Shown: positions 6,646 to 14,099, counted from the first letter of the stretch. The stretch: DNA of 15,625 nucleotides from CAZGTQ01 sp964528575 (GCA_964528575.1 CAZGTQ010000321.1:1-15625), one strand, 5' to 3'. Notes: generated by a model from the letters alone, not told the origin. A program made the numbers and translations.

Positions 6646-8835
6646 ATGCGCGCCGTATCCCGTTTTCTCGTCGCCGTGGCGCTCGCCGTGGCGCTCGCCG
6701 TGGCCGCAGGCGGCGCTCTTGCGGCCCAGGACGCGGCGCCCGCGCCCGACGCCGAGAGCTTCGCGCGCGGCGTCGAGGACGCGCGGGCGGCGATGCGGGA
6801 GCGCGACTGGAAGACGGCGCGCGCGGCGCTGCTCGAGCTCGTCGCGCTGCACGGGCCCGAGCCGTACGTGCGCGCGCGGCGCTCCGACCTCGAGGAGGAC
6901 CTCGTGCGCTGCGACTTCTGGATCGCGCACCCCGAGCCGGACCTCGACGCGCTGCTGTCGGGCGAGGTCGTTCTGTGGGACGCGCGCGCCGGCGAGATCG
7001 TCGTGCGCTACAGCGGCGAGCCGGAGAGTCTCGCCGACTTCGAGCGCAACCGGCCGGCGCGCGGCGCGCTCGCGCTCTTCGTGTCGCCGATCGAGTTCGA
7101 CGGGCCGTACGCGCTCGAGTGGCTCGGCAGCGGCGCGCAGCTCGCGGGGCTCGAGACGATCGTCGCGATGGAGCCCGACGAGCACTACCACGCGCTCGTC
7201 GCCGGCTCGAGCCGCGCCTACGGGCACGCGCTGTCGTGGCGCAACGGCGACGACGTGACGCTGCTCGAGCTCGCCGAGGCCGAGCCGATCGCGGCCGACG
7301 CGCGGCTGCGCGTGCGGGTCGAGGTCGGGCGCAGGCGGCTCGTCGTGCAGTGCAACGGGCGCACCGTCCTGAGAGCGTCGAAACGCCGCACGCTGTTCGG
7401 CGGGTTCGCGTTCACGCGCGCGCACCCGCGGTTCGAGCGGCTCACGGTCTCGGGACGCGTCGACCGCGACTGGATCGACGCGCTCTACGACGAGGCGCTC
7501 GCCGAGGAGCGCGACCTGTTCGAGTGGGATCCGCGCGCGGTGCTGCCGGCGTGGCTCTACGACGCGCCGGCGCCGGACGACGAGCCCGAGCGGCTCGCCG
7601 AGGAGCTCGAGCGGCTGCTCTTCGCCAACCCCCAGGACCGCGCGCACTGGGCGCGGATCGAACAGTGGCGCGCCGAGGACGAGCACGCGCTCGCGATCGA
7701 GTACGTCGCGGGACTCGCGCCGGAGCGCGCGTCGCGGCCGTTCCGCGCGTACGCGCTCGCGATCCTGTGGACCGAGCGCGGCCGGCCGGTCGCGGCCTGG
7801 GAGCACGTCGAGCGGTTGAACGAGCTCCTGCCGGGGCTCTACCACGCCGAGTGCATGCGCGCGGCGGCGCTCGTCGCGCTCGGCCGGCGCGACGAGGCCG
7901 AAGCGCTCCTGCGGAGCCTCGTCGAACGGCACCCGTCCGCGGAGCTCGCGCACCAGCTCCTCGTGCAACTGCTCGTGCGCGCAGACCGACCGCTCGACGC
8001 GAAGGCCGCGCTCGAGGATGCGCTGCTCGCGTGCTCCCCCTCGAACCGTCTCGATGCGCTGCTCGAGCTCCTCGCGCGCGCGACGCGCGGCCCCGACTGG
8101 GAGCGCACGCACGAATGGGAGACCGAGCATTACCGCGTGCGTTCGGACGTCGACCGCACGACGTGCATCGTGACGGCGCGCGAGCTCGAGCACGCGCTCG
8201 CGGTCTTCGGCGAAACGTTCGGCGTCGTTCCCGAGGGCGACGCGACGAAGTTCGACGTCTACGTGTTCGCCGACCGCGACGACTACCTCGCGTACGCGGG
8301 GACGCCGTTCGAGACGGGCACGACGGGCACGGTCGGGATCTACGACGCCGTCGTCCGCCAGCTCCTGATCTGGAACCAGGTCGACGAGGAGCGCACCAAG
8401 AGCACGATCCGCCACGAGGGCTTCCACCAGTACCTCGACTCGTGGCTCGAGGACCCGCCCGTCTGGCTGAACGAGGGCCTCGCGGAGTACGTCGAGGCGA
8501 GCTTCGTCACCAAGCGCGACTTCGTCCCGGGCACGCTCCAGCACGAGCACGTCGCGCGCCTCGCGGACGGCCGCGCGCTCGAGCCGCTCTCCGACTTCCT
8601 GCACCTACCGCAGAAGGAGTTCATGCGCCGCGGCCTCGACGCCTACGCCCAGGCGTGGGCGTTCGTGCACTTCCTGCTGCACGCTCCCGGCCAGCGCCTG
8701 CGCTTCAACGAGACGCTCGCGCTCCTCGAGAGCGGCGCGACGAGCGAGGACGTCCTGCGGCGCCTGTTCGACCCCGCATCCGTCGAGCGCCTCGAGCGCG
8801 ACTTCCGCATCTGGGTGCGCACGTTCGGCAAGTAG
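6646..8835 (+). CDS. Secreted DUF1570-like zinc metallopeptidase with N-terminal jelly-roll-like region
   Basis: This 729-residue protein starts with a Sec signal peptide (residues 1-27, cleavage near GGALA-AQDA). Residues about 100-270 have repeated beta strands, with VEVGRRRLVVQCNG and GGFAFTR stretches reminiscent of concanavalin-like jelly-roll domains. Residues about 320-490 are alpha-helical and TPR-like (for example LGRRDEAEALLRSLVERHP). The C-terminal part carries the zinc motif HEGFH at 590-594 and WLNEGLAEY at 607-615, where Glu610 is the probable third ligand, as in gluzincin-type DUF1570/peptidase-MA proteins common in planctomycetes. All catalytic residues are present, so it is probably active in the periplasm or outside the cell. 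Substrate is unknown. No clear Shine-Dalgarno site precedes the ATG; with a 46-bp divergent gap the transcript leader must be very short or overlap the opposite promoter. Confidence 0.85.
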   Translation: MRAVSRFLVAVALAVALAVAAGGALAAQDAAPAPDAESFARGVEDARAAMRERDWKTARAALLELVALHGPEPYVRARRSDLEEDLVRCDFWIAHPEPDLDALLSGEVVLWDARAGEIVVRYSGEPESLADFERNRPARGALALFVSPIEFDGPYALEWLGSGAQLAGLETIVAMEPDEHYHALVAGSSRAYGHALSWRNGDDVTLLELAEAEPIAADARLRVRVEVGRRRLVVQCNGRTVLRASKRRTLFGGFAFTRAHPRFERLTVSGRVDRDWIDALYDEALAEERDLFEWDPRAVLPAWLYDAPAPDDEPERLAEELERLLFANPQDRAHWARIEQWRAEDEHALAIEYVAGLAPERASRPFRAYALAILWTERGRPVAAWEHVERLNELLPGLYHAECMRAAALVALGRRDEAEALLRSLVERHPSAELAHQLLVQLLVRADRPLDAKAALEDALLACSPSNRLDALLELLARATRGPDWERTHEWETEHYRVRSDVDRTTCIVTARELEHALAVFGETFGVVPEGDATKFDVYVFADRDDYLAYAGTPFETGTTGTVGIYDAVVRQLLIWNQVDEERTKSTIRHEGFHQYLDSWLEDPPVWLNEGLAEYVEASFVTKRDFVPGTLQHEHVARLADGRALEPLSDFLHLPQKEFMRRGLDAYAQAWAFVHFLLHAPGQRLRFNETLALLESGATSEDVLRRLFDPASVERLERDFRIWVRTFGK
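6670..6705 (+). repeat. Three 12-base tandem units inside the signal peptide
   Basis: Three near-identical 12-base units (GTCGCCGTGGCG and two CTCGCCGTGGC variants) encode VAVA-LAVA-LAVA in the hydrophobic core of the metallopeptidase signal peptide. Gain or loss of a unit would change core length without shifting frame. Confidence 0.75.
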
Positions 8836-8966
8836 CGCTTGCTGGGCGTCGACCGCGACAACCGTGGGCGGCGAGCGTGCTCGAGAACGCCGTTCGGCTC
8901 GGCCTGCGGCTCGTCGAGGTGAACCCGTCCTACGCTGCTCCTTCCTCGATCTCTGCTCGTCGGTAA

Positions 8967-8985
8967 CTCCGCTTCCGAGGCGGAG
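8967..8985 (+). terminator. Short hairpin downstream of the metallopeptidase gene
   Basis: CTCCGC (8967-8972) pairs with GCGGAG (8980-8985) around a 7-base loop. It lies in the 244-bp gap 130 bases after the stop codon. There is no T-tract, so this is only a weak terminator candidate. I see no other structure in the gap. Confidence 0.3.
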
Positions 8986-9079
8986 GACGACCCGCGTTCG
9001 CCGGAAAGAGCCCCTGGCGCGCCCCGGAAGGCCCCGCTCAGGTCGCGGGCACCGCGCGCCGATGGACTCTCCAGGCGCC

Positions 9080-9889
9080 ATGATCGATTCGCTCGTCCGA
9101 CGCGCGCTCCCGCTAGCGCTCTGTCTCGCCGCTGCCTGCGCGACGCCGCCGCGGGCCGGCCTGCCGAAGATCGAGCTGCCGCCGGGCGCGCTCGCGGCCG
9201 CGCGTACGGCCGAGCCCGAGCCCGAGAGCGCCGGGGACGCGCCGGGCGCGCACTGGTCCCTCGCCGATCCGGTCGCGCCGCGCTGGCCCGAGCCGTTCTG
9301 GACGGACGACGACGGGGAGGGCGATCCGTGGCGCGCGGACGCGGTCGACGAGATCGCGAGCTCGGACGGCTGGATCCACGTATTCAACCTGCACACGGGC
9401 GGGCGCTCGTTCGACGACGCCGCGCTCGGCGACATCGACGATCAGGTCGTCGCGGGCGTCGGCTGGGCGACGTACCACCCCGACCGGTTCTTCGGCTTCG
9501 AGGTATCCGCGTTCGGCTCGGCGTTCGACGACGAGGTCTTCCTCGACCTGTTCGACGACGAGGGCGAGCTCGACTCGACGACGGTCGAGATCGCCGCGGG
9601 GGTCCGCCACGTCTTCGGGTCGCGCGCGTCGCGCTTCCACCCGTACGTGGCCGTCGGAGGGTCCGTGCTCATCTTCGAGATCGACATCGACGAGGACCTC
9701 GACCTCGAGGAGGAGCAGGACGTGCTCTTCGGGCTCTACTTCCACTTCGGCGCGTCGTACCGGATCACCGAGCACCTGCTCCTCGGCCTCGACGCGCGCA
9801 CGCTCGCGCCGGAGTCGGCCGAGATCGACGGGACGCGCTTCGACGCGGAGTACTCGCAGGTGACGGTCTTCCTCGGCGGATCGATCTGA
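9080..9889 (+). CDS. Second small outer-membrane beta-barrel-like lipoprotein
   Basis: From ATG 9080 this is a 269-residue protein; an in-frame ATG at 9062 would add six residues, and neither start has a clear Shine-Dalgarno sequence. I favour 9080 because it gives a compact signal: MIDSLVRR, then a hydrophobic stretch, then AAAC as a possible lipobox with Cys20. After a Pro/Ala/Glu-rich linker, the region from about residue 94 has alternating hydrophobic strands split by very acidic loops (for example EIDIDEDLDLEEEQD), including HPYVAVGGSVLIFEI and LYFHFGASYRITEHLLLGLDAR, typical of OmpA/OmpW-sized barrels. The acidic loops could bind cations; that is speculation. It precedes the sigma fusion by 58 bp on the same strand and could be co-transcribed with it. 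Confidence 0.7.
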   Translation: MIDSLVRRALPLALCLAAACATPPRAGLPKIELPPGALAAARTAEPEPESAGDAPGAHWSLADPVAPRWPEPFWTDDDGEGDPWRADAVDEIASSDGWIHVFNLHTGGRSFDDAALGDIDDQVVAGVGWATYHPDRFFGFEVSAFGSAFDDEVFLDLFDDEGELDSTTVEIAAGVRHVFGSRASRFHPYVAVGGSVLIFEIDIDEDLDLEEEQDVLFGLYFHFGASYRITEHLLLGLDARTLAPESAEIDGTRFDAEYSQVTVFLGGSI

Positions 9890-9902
9890 GCCGAGCGAAA
9901 TC

Positions 9903-9947
9903 CGCGAGAGCGCGTCACGATCGCCGTGGCGCGGCAAGGCTCTCGCG
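9903..9947 (+). promoter_or_regulatory. Inverted repeat ending at the sigma-fusion start codon
   Basis: CGCGAGAGC (9903-9911) is perfectly complementary to GCTCTCGCG (9939-9947), with a 27-base loop. The right arm ends on the base before the ATG, and the loop contains the only AAGG-like Shine-Dalgarno element. If it folds in mRNA it could reduce initiation; as DNA it could be a spaced operator. It could also be chance in GC-rich DNA. Confidence 0.35.
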
Positions 9948-12863
9948 ATGACGCCCCCTCCTGCACGACTCGACGCCGAGCTCCTGCTCGCCCAGACCGG
10001 CTGGGTGCGCGCGCTCGCCCGTGCGCTGGTGCGCGACCCGAGCCGCGCGGAGGACGTCGCGCAGGAAGCGCTGCTCGCGGCGGTCGCGCGCCCGCCGACC
10101 GAGGCGCGCACCGAGCTCCTGCTGCGCGCGTGGCTCGCGCGCGTCGTGCGCAACCTCGCGCGTTTCGCGGCGCGCGGCGAGGCGCGCCGGAGCGAGCGCG
10201 AGCGCGACGCAGCGCGCGCCGACCGTGCGCCGGCGGCGGACGAGATCGTCGCGCGCGCCGACGGCCACCGGCGCGTCGTCGAGGCGGTGATGGCGCTCGA
10301 CGAGCCGCTGCGCACGGCGGTGCTGCTGCGGTATTTCGACGGGCTCGACCATCGAGCGATCGCCGCGCGCACGCGCACGACGCCGGCCGCGGCGCGCAAG
10401 CGCGTGTCGCGCGGCCTCGCCGAGCTGCGCGAGCGGCTCGACCGCGAGTCGCACGGCGACCGCGCGAGCTGGATGAGCGCGCTCGCACCGCTCGCGGCAT
10501 TGCCGACCGGAGGGACGATCATGGGCATCAAGACGCTGGCGGGAGCGAGCGCGGCGCTGGTCGCGCTCGCGGCCATCGGGCTGTGGGCGACGCGGGAACC
10601 GAGCGCGAGCCTCACAGCCGCGGACGACGTGCGGACGAGCGACGCGCTGCTCGTCGCGCCCATCGCGGACGACGGGGAGACGGAGCGCGAGGCGGCGCGG
10701 GCAGCTTCTGAGCGCGAGCCGGTCGTCGCGACCGAGCCCCCGCACGCCCCAGCGCCGGCGCCGGGGCGAGGAACGCTCGTCGTCGAGGTCACGTGGTCCG
10801 ACGGAACGCCAGCCGCGGGCGTCGTCGTTCGCGTCTTCGCCTGGGGCGCGCCGGACCCGTTCCACGGCGCGCGCTTCCTCGCGAGCGATCGCAACGGGCG
10901 AGCTCGGCTCGACGACGTGCACCCGGGCCACGTGGTCGTCTACGCCGACCGCGGCGGTTCCGTCAGCGCCGAGCTCGCGGCGGGCGAGGAGCGCGTCATG
11001 CGGCTCGCGATTCCCCTCGGGACGACGGTCGAAGGCCGGGTCGTCGACGAGCACGGCATCGCCGTCGCGCGTGCAGAGGTCTGGACCCTGTACTCCGGCA
11101 TCGAGGCGGAGGAGCTCGCCGCCGCGCTCACCGACGCCGCCGGCCGCTTCCGGCTGCGCGACCTCGCGCCGCATCGGTCGCTCGCCGCGAGCGCGCCCCG
11201 CCACGCGCCGTCGGGCCGGTACGAGGTCCCCGCGCAGCCCGGCGGCACCGTCGAGATGGAGCTGCGCCTGCGCGGCGCGGGCGGCGCGGTGCGAGGTCGC
11301 GTGCTCGACCCGATGGGCGCCCCCGCTGCCGGCGCGCGGATCCAGCTCGATTCGCGCGACCGCCGGCTCCTCGTCGACGCCGACGGCCGGGCGCTCCGCC
11401 AACCGCCGATGCGCCGCGCGCGCGCGGACGCGGACGGGCAGTTCGCGGTCGAGGGTCTCCAGACGGGGCGGATGACTCTCGCCGTGGTGCACGACCAGGC
11501 CGCTACCCACACCGAGACGGTCGCGGTCGAGGCATGGAGCACGACCCGCGTCGAGGTGATGCTGGAGCTCGACGCTGTAGTCGAAGGCACGTTGCGCGAC
11601 GAGGCGGGCTCGCCGGTCGAGGACGCGTTCGTCGGCGTGGGCTCGACGGCTCGGACGCTCACGGCGAGCGACGGCTTCTTCCGCCTGACGCGGCTGCCGG
11701 CCGGCACGGCGGACGTGCGCGTCGACGCCGACGAGCGAGGCGGAGCGCGCGCGACGCTCATGCTGGAGACGGGAGCGACGACCCGTTGGGATCCAGTGCT
11801 CGTGCGCGGCGATTCCGTCGGCGGCGTCCTCGTCGACGAGGCCGGCGGGCCGCTCGCCGGCTGGCGCGTCGCGGCGGTGAAGCCCGACCACATCGGGCTG
11901 TGGCACCGCGAGACCCGTTCGGCGGACGACGGCACGTTCCTGCTCGAGAGCCTGCCCGACGGCGAGCTCCTGATCGAGGTGCGCGAGCCGGCAGCCTTCC
12001 CGGGCGACCCGACGGTGCTCGCGGAGCTCGAGCGCGGGCGGCGCGACGTGCGCATCGTCGCCCCGCACGACGCGCTGCTCTCGGCGCGCGTCGCAGGACG
12101 CTTCGTTGGCCCAGAGGGGGGTCCTCTCGAACGGCTGGAGATCTGGCTCGTCTCGCAGCTCACCCGACAAGGGACGCTCCTCCCGCACGACGAGGCGGGA
12201 GCGTTCGCCGCCGGCCCGCTGCGGCCGGCGAGCTACACGATCACGGCGCAAGTCGACGGCATGGTCCGGTACGAGAGCGACGTGTTCGAGCTCGCGCCGG
12301 ACGAGACGCTCGATCTCGGCGTTGTCGTGCTCCAGCCGGGCGGCTTCGTGCGCGCGACGATCAGGTTGCCGGAGGGGCGCGCCGGCGAGCACGTCTCTTG
12401 CACTGTCATCGACGAGAGCGGCCGCACCGAACCGTTGATCAAGGGCGCCGACGGCTCCGCGCAGTCGCGGCCGCTGCTCCCGGGCACGTACACGATCTTC
12501 GCCGGCACGACGAGCCTGGGCGCAGAGCCGCGGACGCTCGAGGTGGCGGCGCGCGAGACGACGCACGTCGAGCTCGAGCTCGTCCCCGCCGCGACGCACG
12601 TGCTCACGTTCGAGCTGCCCGAGGGTTCCGCCGAGCGGCTCGACATGCGCGTCGAGGTCCGCGACGCGGCGGGCGCGCTCGCCTGGGCGGACGCCAGGGG
12701 GCCGCAGCCCCGCGACGGCGACGCGAGCTTCTGGGCCCACGGACTGCACGCGGGCACGTACAGCGTGCACGGCGAGAGCGACCAGGGCCTCTCCGCGACC
12801 GGCACGTTCACGATCGACGACGTCGCGGCGCCGCGCGGCGAATCGCGCTTCGTGCTGCGCTAG
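9948..12863 (+). CDS. ECF-type sigma-70 factor fused to a membrane-anchored carboxypeptidase-regulatory-like protein
   Basis: This 971-residue protein has three parts. Residues about 10-75 are sigma region 2, including DVAQEALL at 36-43. Residues about 110-165 are sigma region 4, with LDEPLRTAVLLRYFDGL and the helix-turn-helix AIAARTRTTPAAARKRVSRG. After a short linker, residues 197-214 form one transmembrane helix. Residues from about 265 onward are beta-sandwich repeats paralogous to the two minus-strand genes, including TRWDPVL at 612-618. Topology would put the sigma domains in the cytoplasm and the repeats outside. No separate anti-sigma gene is nearby, so the membrane and outer part may restrain or tune the sigma domain. 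ECF factors with long C-terminal extensions are known in Planctomycetes. A strong internal ribosome site precedes Met192, so a free 780-residue protein, the same size as the paralogues, may also be made. The ATG at 9948 has only a weak AAGG upstream. Confidence 0.85.
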   Translation: MTPPPARLDAELLLAQTGWVRALARALVRDPSRAEDVAQEALLAAVARPPTEARTELLLRAWLARVVRNLARFAARGEARRSERERDAARADRAPAADEIVARADGHRRVVEAVMALDEPLRTAVLLRYFDGLDHRAIAARTRTTPAAARKRVSRGLAELRERLDRESHGDRASWMSALAPLAALPTGGTIMGIKTLAGASAALVALAAIGLWATREPSASLTAADDVRTSDALLVAPIADDGETEREAARAASEREPVVATEPPHAPAPAPGRGTLVVEVTWSDGTPAAGVVVRVFAWGAPDPFHGARFLASDRNGRARLDDVHPGHVVVYADRGGSVSAELAAGEERVMRLAIPLGTTVEGRVVDEHGIAVARAEVWTLYSGIEAEELAAALTDAAGRFRLRDLAPHRSLAASAPRHAPSGRYEVPAQPGGTVEMELRLRGAGGAVRGRVLDPMGAPAAGARIQLDSRDRRLLVDADGRALRQPPMRRARADADGQFAVEGLQTGRMTLAVVHDQAATHTETVAVEAWSTTRVEVMLELDAVVEGTLRDEAGSPVEDAFVGVGSTARTLTASDGFFRLTRLPAGTADVRVDADERGGARATLMLETGATTRWDPVLVRGDSVGGVLVDEAGGPLAGWRVAAVKPDHIGLWHRETRSADDGTFLLESLPDGELLIEVREPAAFPGDPTVLAELERGRRDVRIVAPHDALLSARVAGRFVGPEGGPLERLEIWLVSQLTRQGTLLPHDEAGAFAAGPLRPASYTITAQVDGMVRYESDVFELAPDETLDLGVVVLQPGGFVRATIRLPEGRAGEHVSCTVIDESGRTEPLIKGADGSAQSRPLLPGTYTIFAGTTSLGAEPRTLEVAARETTHVELELVPAATHVLTFELPEGSAERLDMRVEVRDAAGALAWADARGPQPRDGDASFWAHGLHAGTYSVHGESDQGLSATGTFTIDDVAAPRGESRFVLR
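10509..10523 (+). promoter_or_regulatory. Internal Shine-Dalgarno site and in-frame ATG inside the sigma fusion
   Basis: GGAGGG (10509-10514) is followed by 6 bases and then an in-frame ATG (10521-10523, Met192). The spacing is close to ideal and stronger than that of the annotated start. The site lies exactly between the sigma domains and the membrane helix. Translation from here would give a 780-residue membrane protein matching the 791- and 796-residue paralogues. Confidence 0.6.
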
Positions 12864-12865
12864 CC

Positions 12866-12890
12866 GAATCGCGCGCGCGAACGGCGATTC
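12866..12890 (+). terminator. Hairpin just after the sigma-fusion stop codon
   Basis: GAATCGC (12866-12872) pairs perfectly with GCGATTC (12884-12890) around an 11-base loop, starting 3 bases after the TAG. No T-tract follows. It is a plausible terminator or 3'-end stabiliser. Confidence 0.45.
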
Positions 12891-12909
12891 CAGGGTGTGT
12901 AGGAGGAAA

Positions 12910-12972
12910 CGCTTCGCTCTACTGTGACGAAGCGCGCCTCGGTACGCTGGCTCGTGTCCGAAGACCGACACG
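12910..12972 (+). promoter_or_regulatory. Two further small hairpins in the leader of the DoxX-like gene
   Basis: CGCTTCG (12910-12916) pairs with CGAAGCG (12928-12934), and CGTGTC (12953-12958) pairs with GACACG (12967-12972). With the hairpin at 12866-12890, three stem-loops fill the 133-bp gap. They could be terminator or leader structures for the DoxX-like gene; no known riboswitch was recognised. Confidence 0.3.
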
Positions 12973-12979
12973 TCCACCT

Positions 12980-12987
12980 GGAGGTGA
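12980..12987 (+). promoter_or_regulatory. Perfect Shine-Dalgarno site of the DoxX-like gene
   Basis: GGAGGTGA matches the full anti-Shine-Dalgarno complement and lies 9 bases before ATG 12997. It is far stronger than the sites of most neighbouring genes and fixes this start against the overlapping forward frame that begins at 12924. Confidence 0.8.
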
Positions 12988-12996
12988 GGCCGTTCC

Positions 12997-13671
12997 ATGA
13001 GTCGCATCGACGCTGCGTTGTCGCAAGCGAATCTGCAAATCACAAGCTGCCCGTTGTGCGCACGCTTCGTGGTGTTCACACGCCTGCTCCTGGCCAGCGG
13101 GTTCGTGATGCCGGGCTTGGTCAAGCTCTTTGGGCACCGGTTCACGATCCTCTCCACGGATACGCCAGTGGGAGCCTTCTTCGAAGCGCTCTATCAAACG
13201 GGAGCGTATTGGCGCTTCCTCGGGTTGATGCAGATTCTGGCGGCGGTACTCGTGCTGATACCGCGGTTCGCCCTGGCGGGGGCCGGCCTGTTCTTCGGCA
13301 TCGCGCTGAACATCGTCGTCTTGACGAGTGCAATTGGCTTTGCGGGGACCCAGTTCGTGGCCCTGCTCATGCTCGCTGCGACCATGCTGCTGCTCTTTTG
13401 GGACTATCCGGTCCTGAGGCCCGTGTTGGGCATGGCTTCGTCGGCCGCGCCGCCGCGCCTGACACCGACGCGTCTGACCAGGTTCGAATGGACAGGGGCC
13501 ATCCTCGCCACGACCATCGCTTGGTTCTCGACCCTCGTCTCGGTCGGACTCCTGGGGATCCGGCCGATCCCCTCGTTGGCGATCGGGGCAGCCTCGGCTT
13601 GTTTCGGCGGGGTGCTCTTGTTCGGGCCAGTCTTGCGGGAACGATGGTGGCCCAAGACGTTCGTCCACTGA
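12997..13671 (+). CDS. DoxX-like integral membrane protein
   Basis: This 224-residue protein has about six hydrophobic helices, near residues 24-44, 66-88, 90-110, 113-135, 163-182 and 184-205. The first four resemble the DoxX-like four-helix core, with stretches such as LLLASGFVMPGLVKLFG and GAYWRFLGLMQILAAVLVLIPR followed by FWDYP. The N-terminus carries a CPLC motif (Cys18, Cys21) before the first helix, which could be redox-active or bind metal; that is inference. DoxX-family proteins are linked to quinone, thiol and oxidative-stress chemistry in other bacteria, but a precise role cannot be read here. Codon use is less strictly GC-ending than in the genes to its left, and the ribosome site is much stronger, hinting at a different history. 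It appears monocistronic. Confidence 0.75.
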   Translation: MSRIDAALSQANLQITSCPLCARFVVFTRLLLASGFVMPGLVKLFGHRFTILSTDTPVGAFFEALYQTGAYWRFLGLMQILAAVLVLIPRFALAGAGLFFGIALNIVVLTSAIGFAGTQFVALLMLAATMLLLFWDYPVLRPVLGMASSAAPPRLTPTRLTRFEWTGAILATTIAWFSTLVSVGLLGIRPIPSLAIGAASACFGGVLLFGPVLRERWWPKTFVH

Positions 13672-13956
13672 ATCGCGGGGATGTGCTGTCCACCTCCCTG
13701 AAATTCATGACAAGTCTCAGCCTAGAGGAGGGTGGAGAAACCGCTGTCTTCCGAATGCCCCTCAGCGGGCACGCCGACCCGACGTGCGCCCGACGAGTCG
13801 TGGTGGGTGACTGAACCGTTCTTGCGGTCCTGTTCGCGGTCTGTGTCGAGGCAAGCAGAGGATCAACGTCCGCTCAATTGGGGAGCCGGACGGACGAGAT
13901 CCAGAGAGCGTGGTGAGCGCGTCCCGTGGGAAGCACTCGCCGCGTGTCCGGCCCGT

Positions 13957-14099
13957 CTACTCGAACGCGAGCTCGTGCTCGGGCGGTGGCCTGGCCGGGG
14001 CGAGCGGGATGGGTCCAGGGGAAGGCCCAGGTGCGCCAGGATGGCGTGGATGGCGTTCGGTCGGGTGAACCCTGCGAGCGTGAGGAGCTCTGCGAGGCC
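13957..14099 (-). pseudogene. Degraded C-terminal tail of an IS91-type/putative transposase
   Basis: On the minus strand one frame reads AGFTRPNAIHAILAHLGLP, and a shifted frame then reads PLAPARPPPEHELAFE and stops at TAG (13959-13957). From memory this order, a hydrophobic helix ending AILxHLGLP followed by a PLAPARPPP tail and an acidic-aromatic end, is typical of the extreme C-terminus of IS91-like transposases that are frequent in GC-rich bacteria. The frame change lies about 14004-14018. The zinc-binding and catalytic parts are missing, as is the CPRCG motif normally found upstream. It is therefore a remnant, not a gene. Short length limits certainty. Confidence 0.5.

Noticed and set aside
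1837..8604. A 2255-codon open frame on the minus strand running across three genes
   Set aside because: It contains the real 1837-4212 gene at its end. Upstream it is arginine-rich, low-complexity sequence antisense to or out of frame with better genes, as expected from high third-position GC.
9915..13157. A 1080-codon minus-strand open frame opposite the sigma fusion
   Set aside because: It has no recognisable domain and is the complement of a gene with sigma-70 regions and a membrane helix.
12924..13814. A 296-codon plus-strand frame with AGGAGG upstream at 12901
   Set aside because: The AGGAGG is 17 bases from the putative GTG start, and the product is an unstructured shadow of the DoxX-like gene, which has its own perfect ribosome site.
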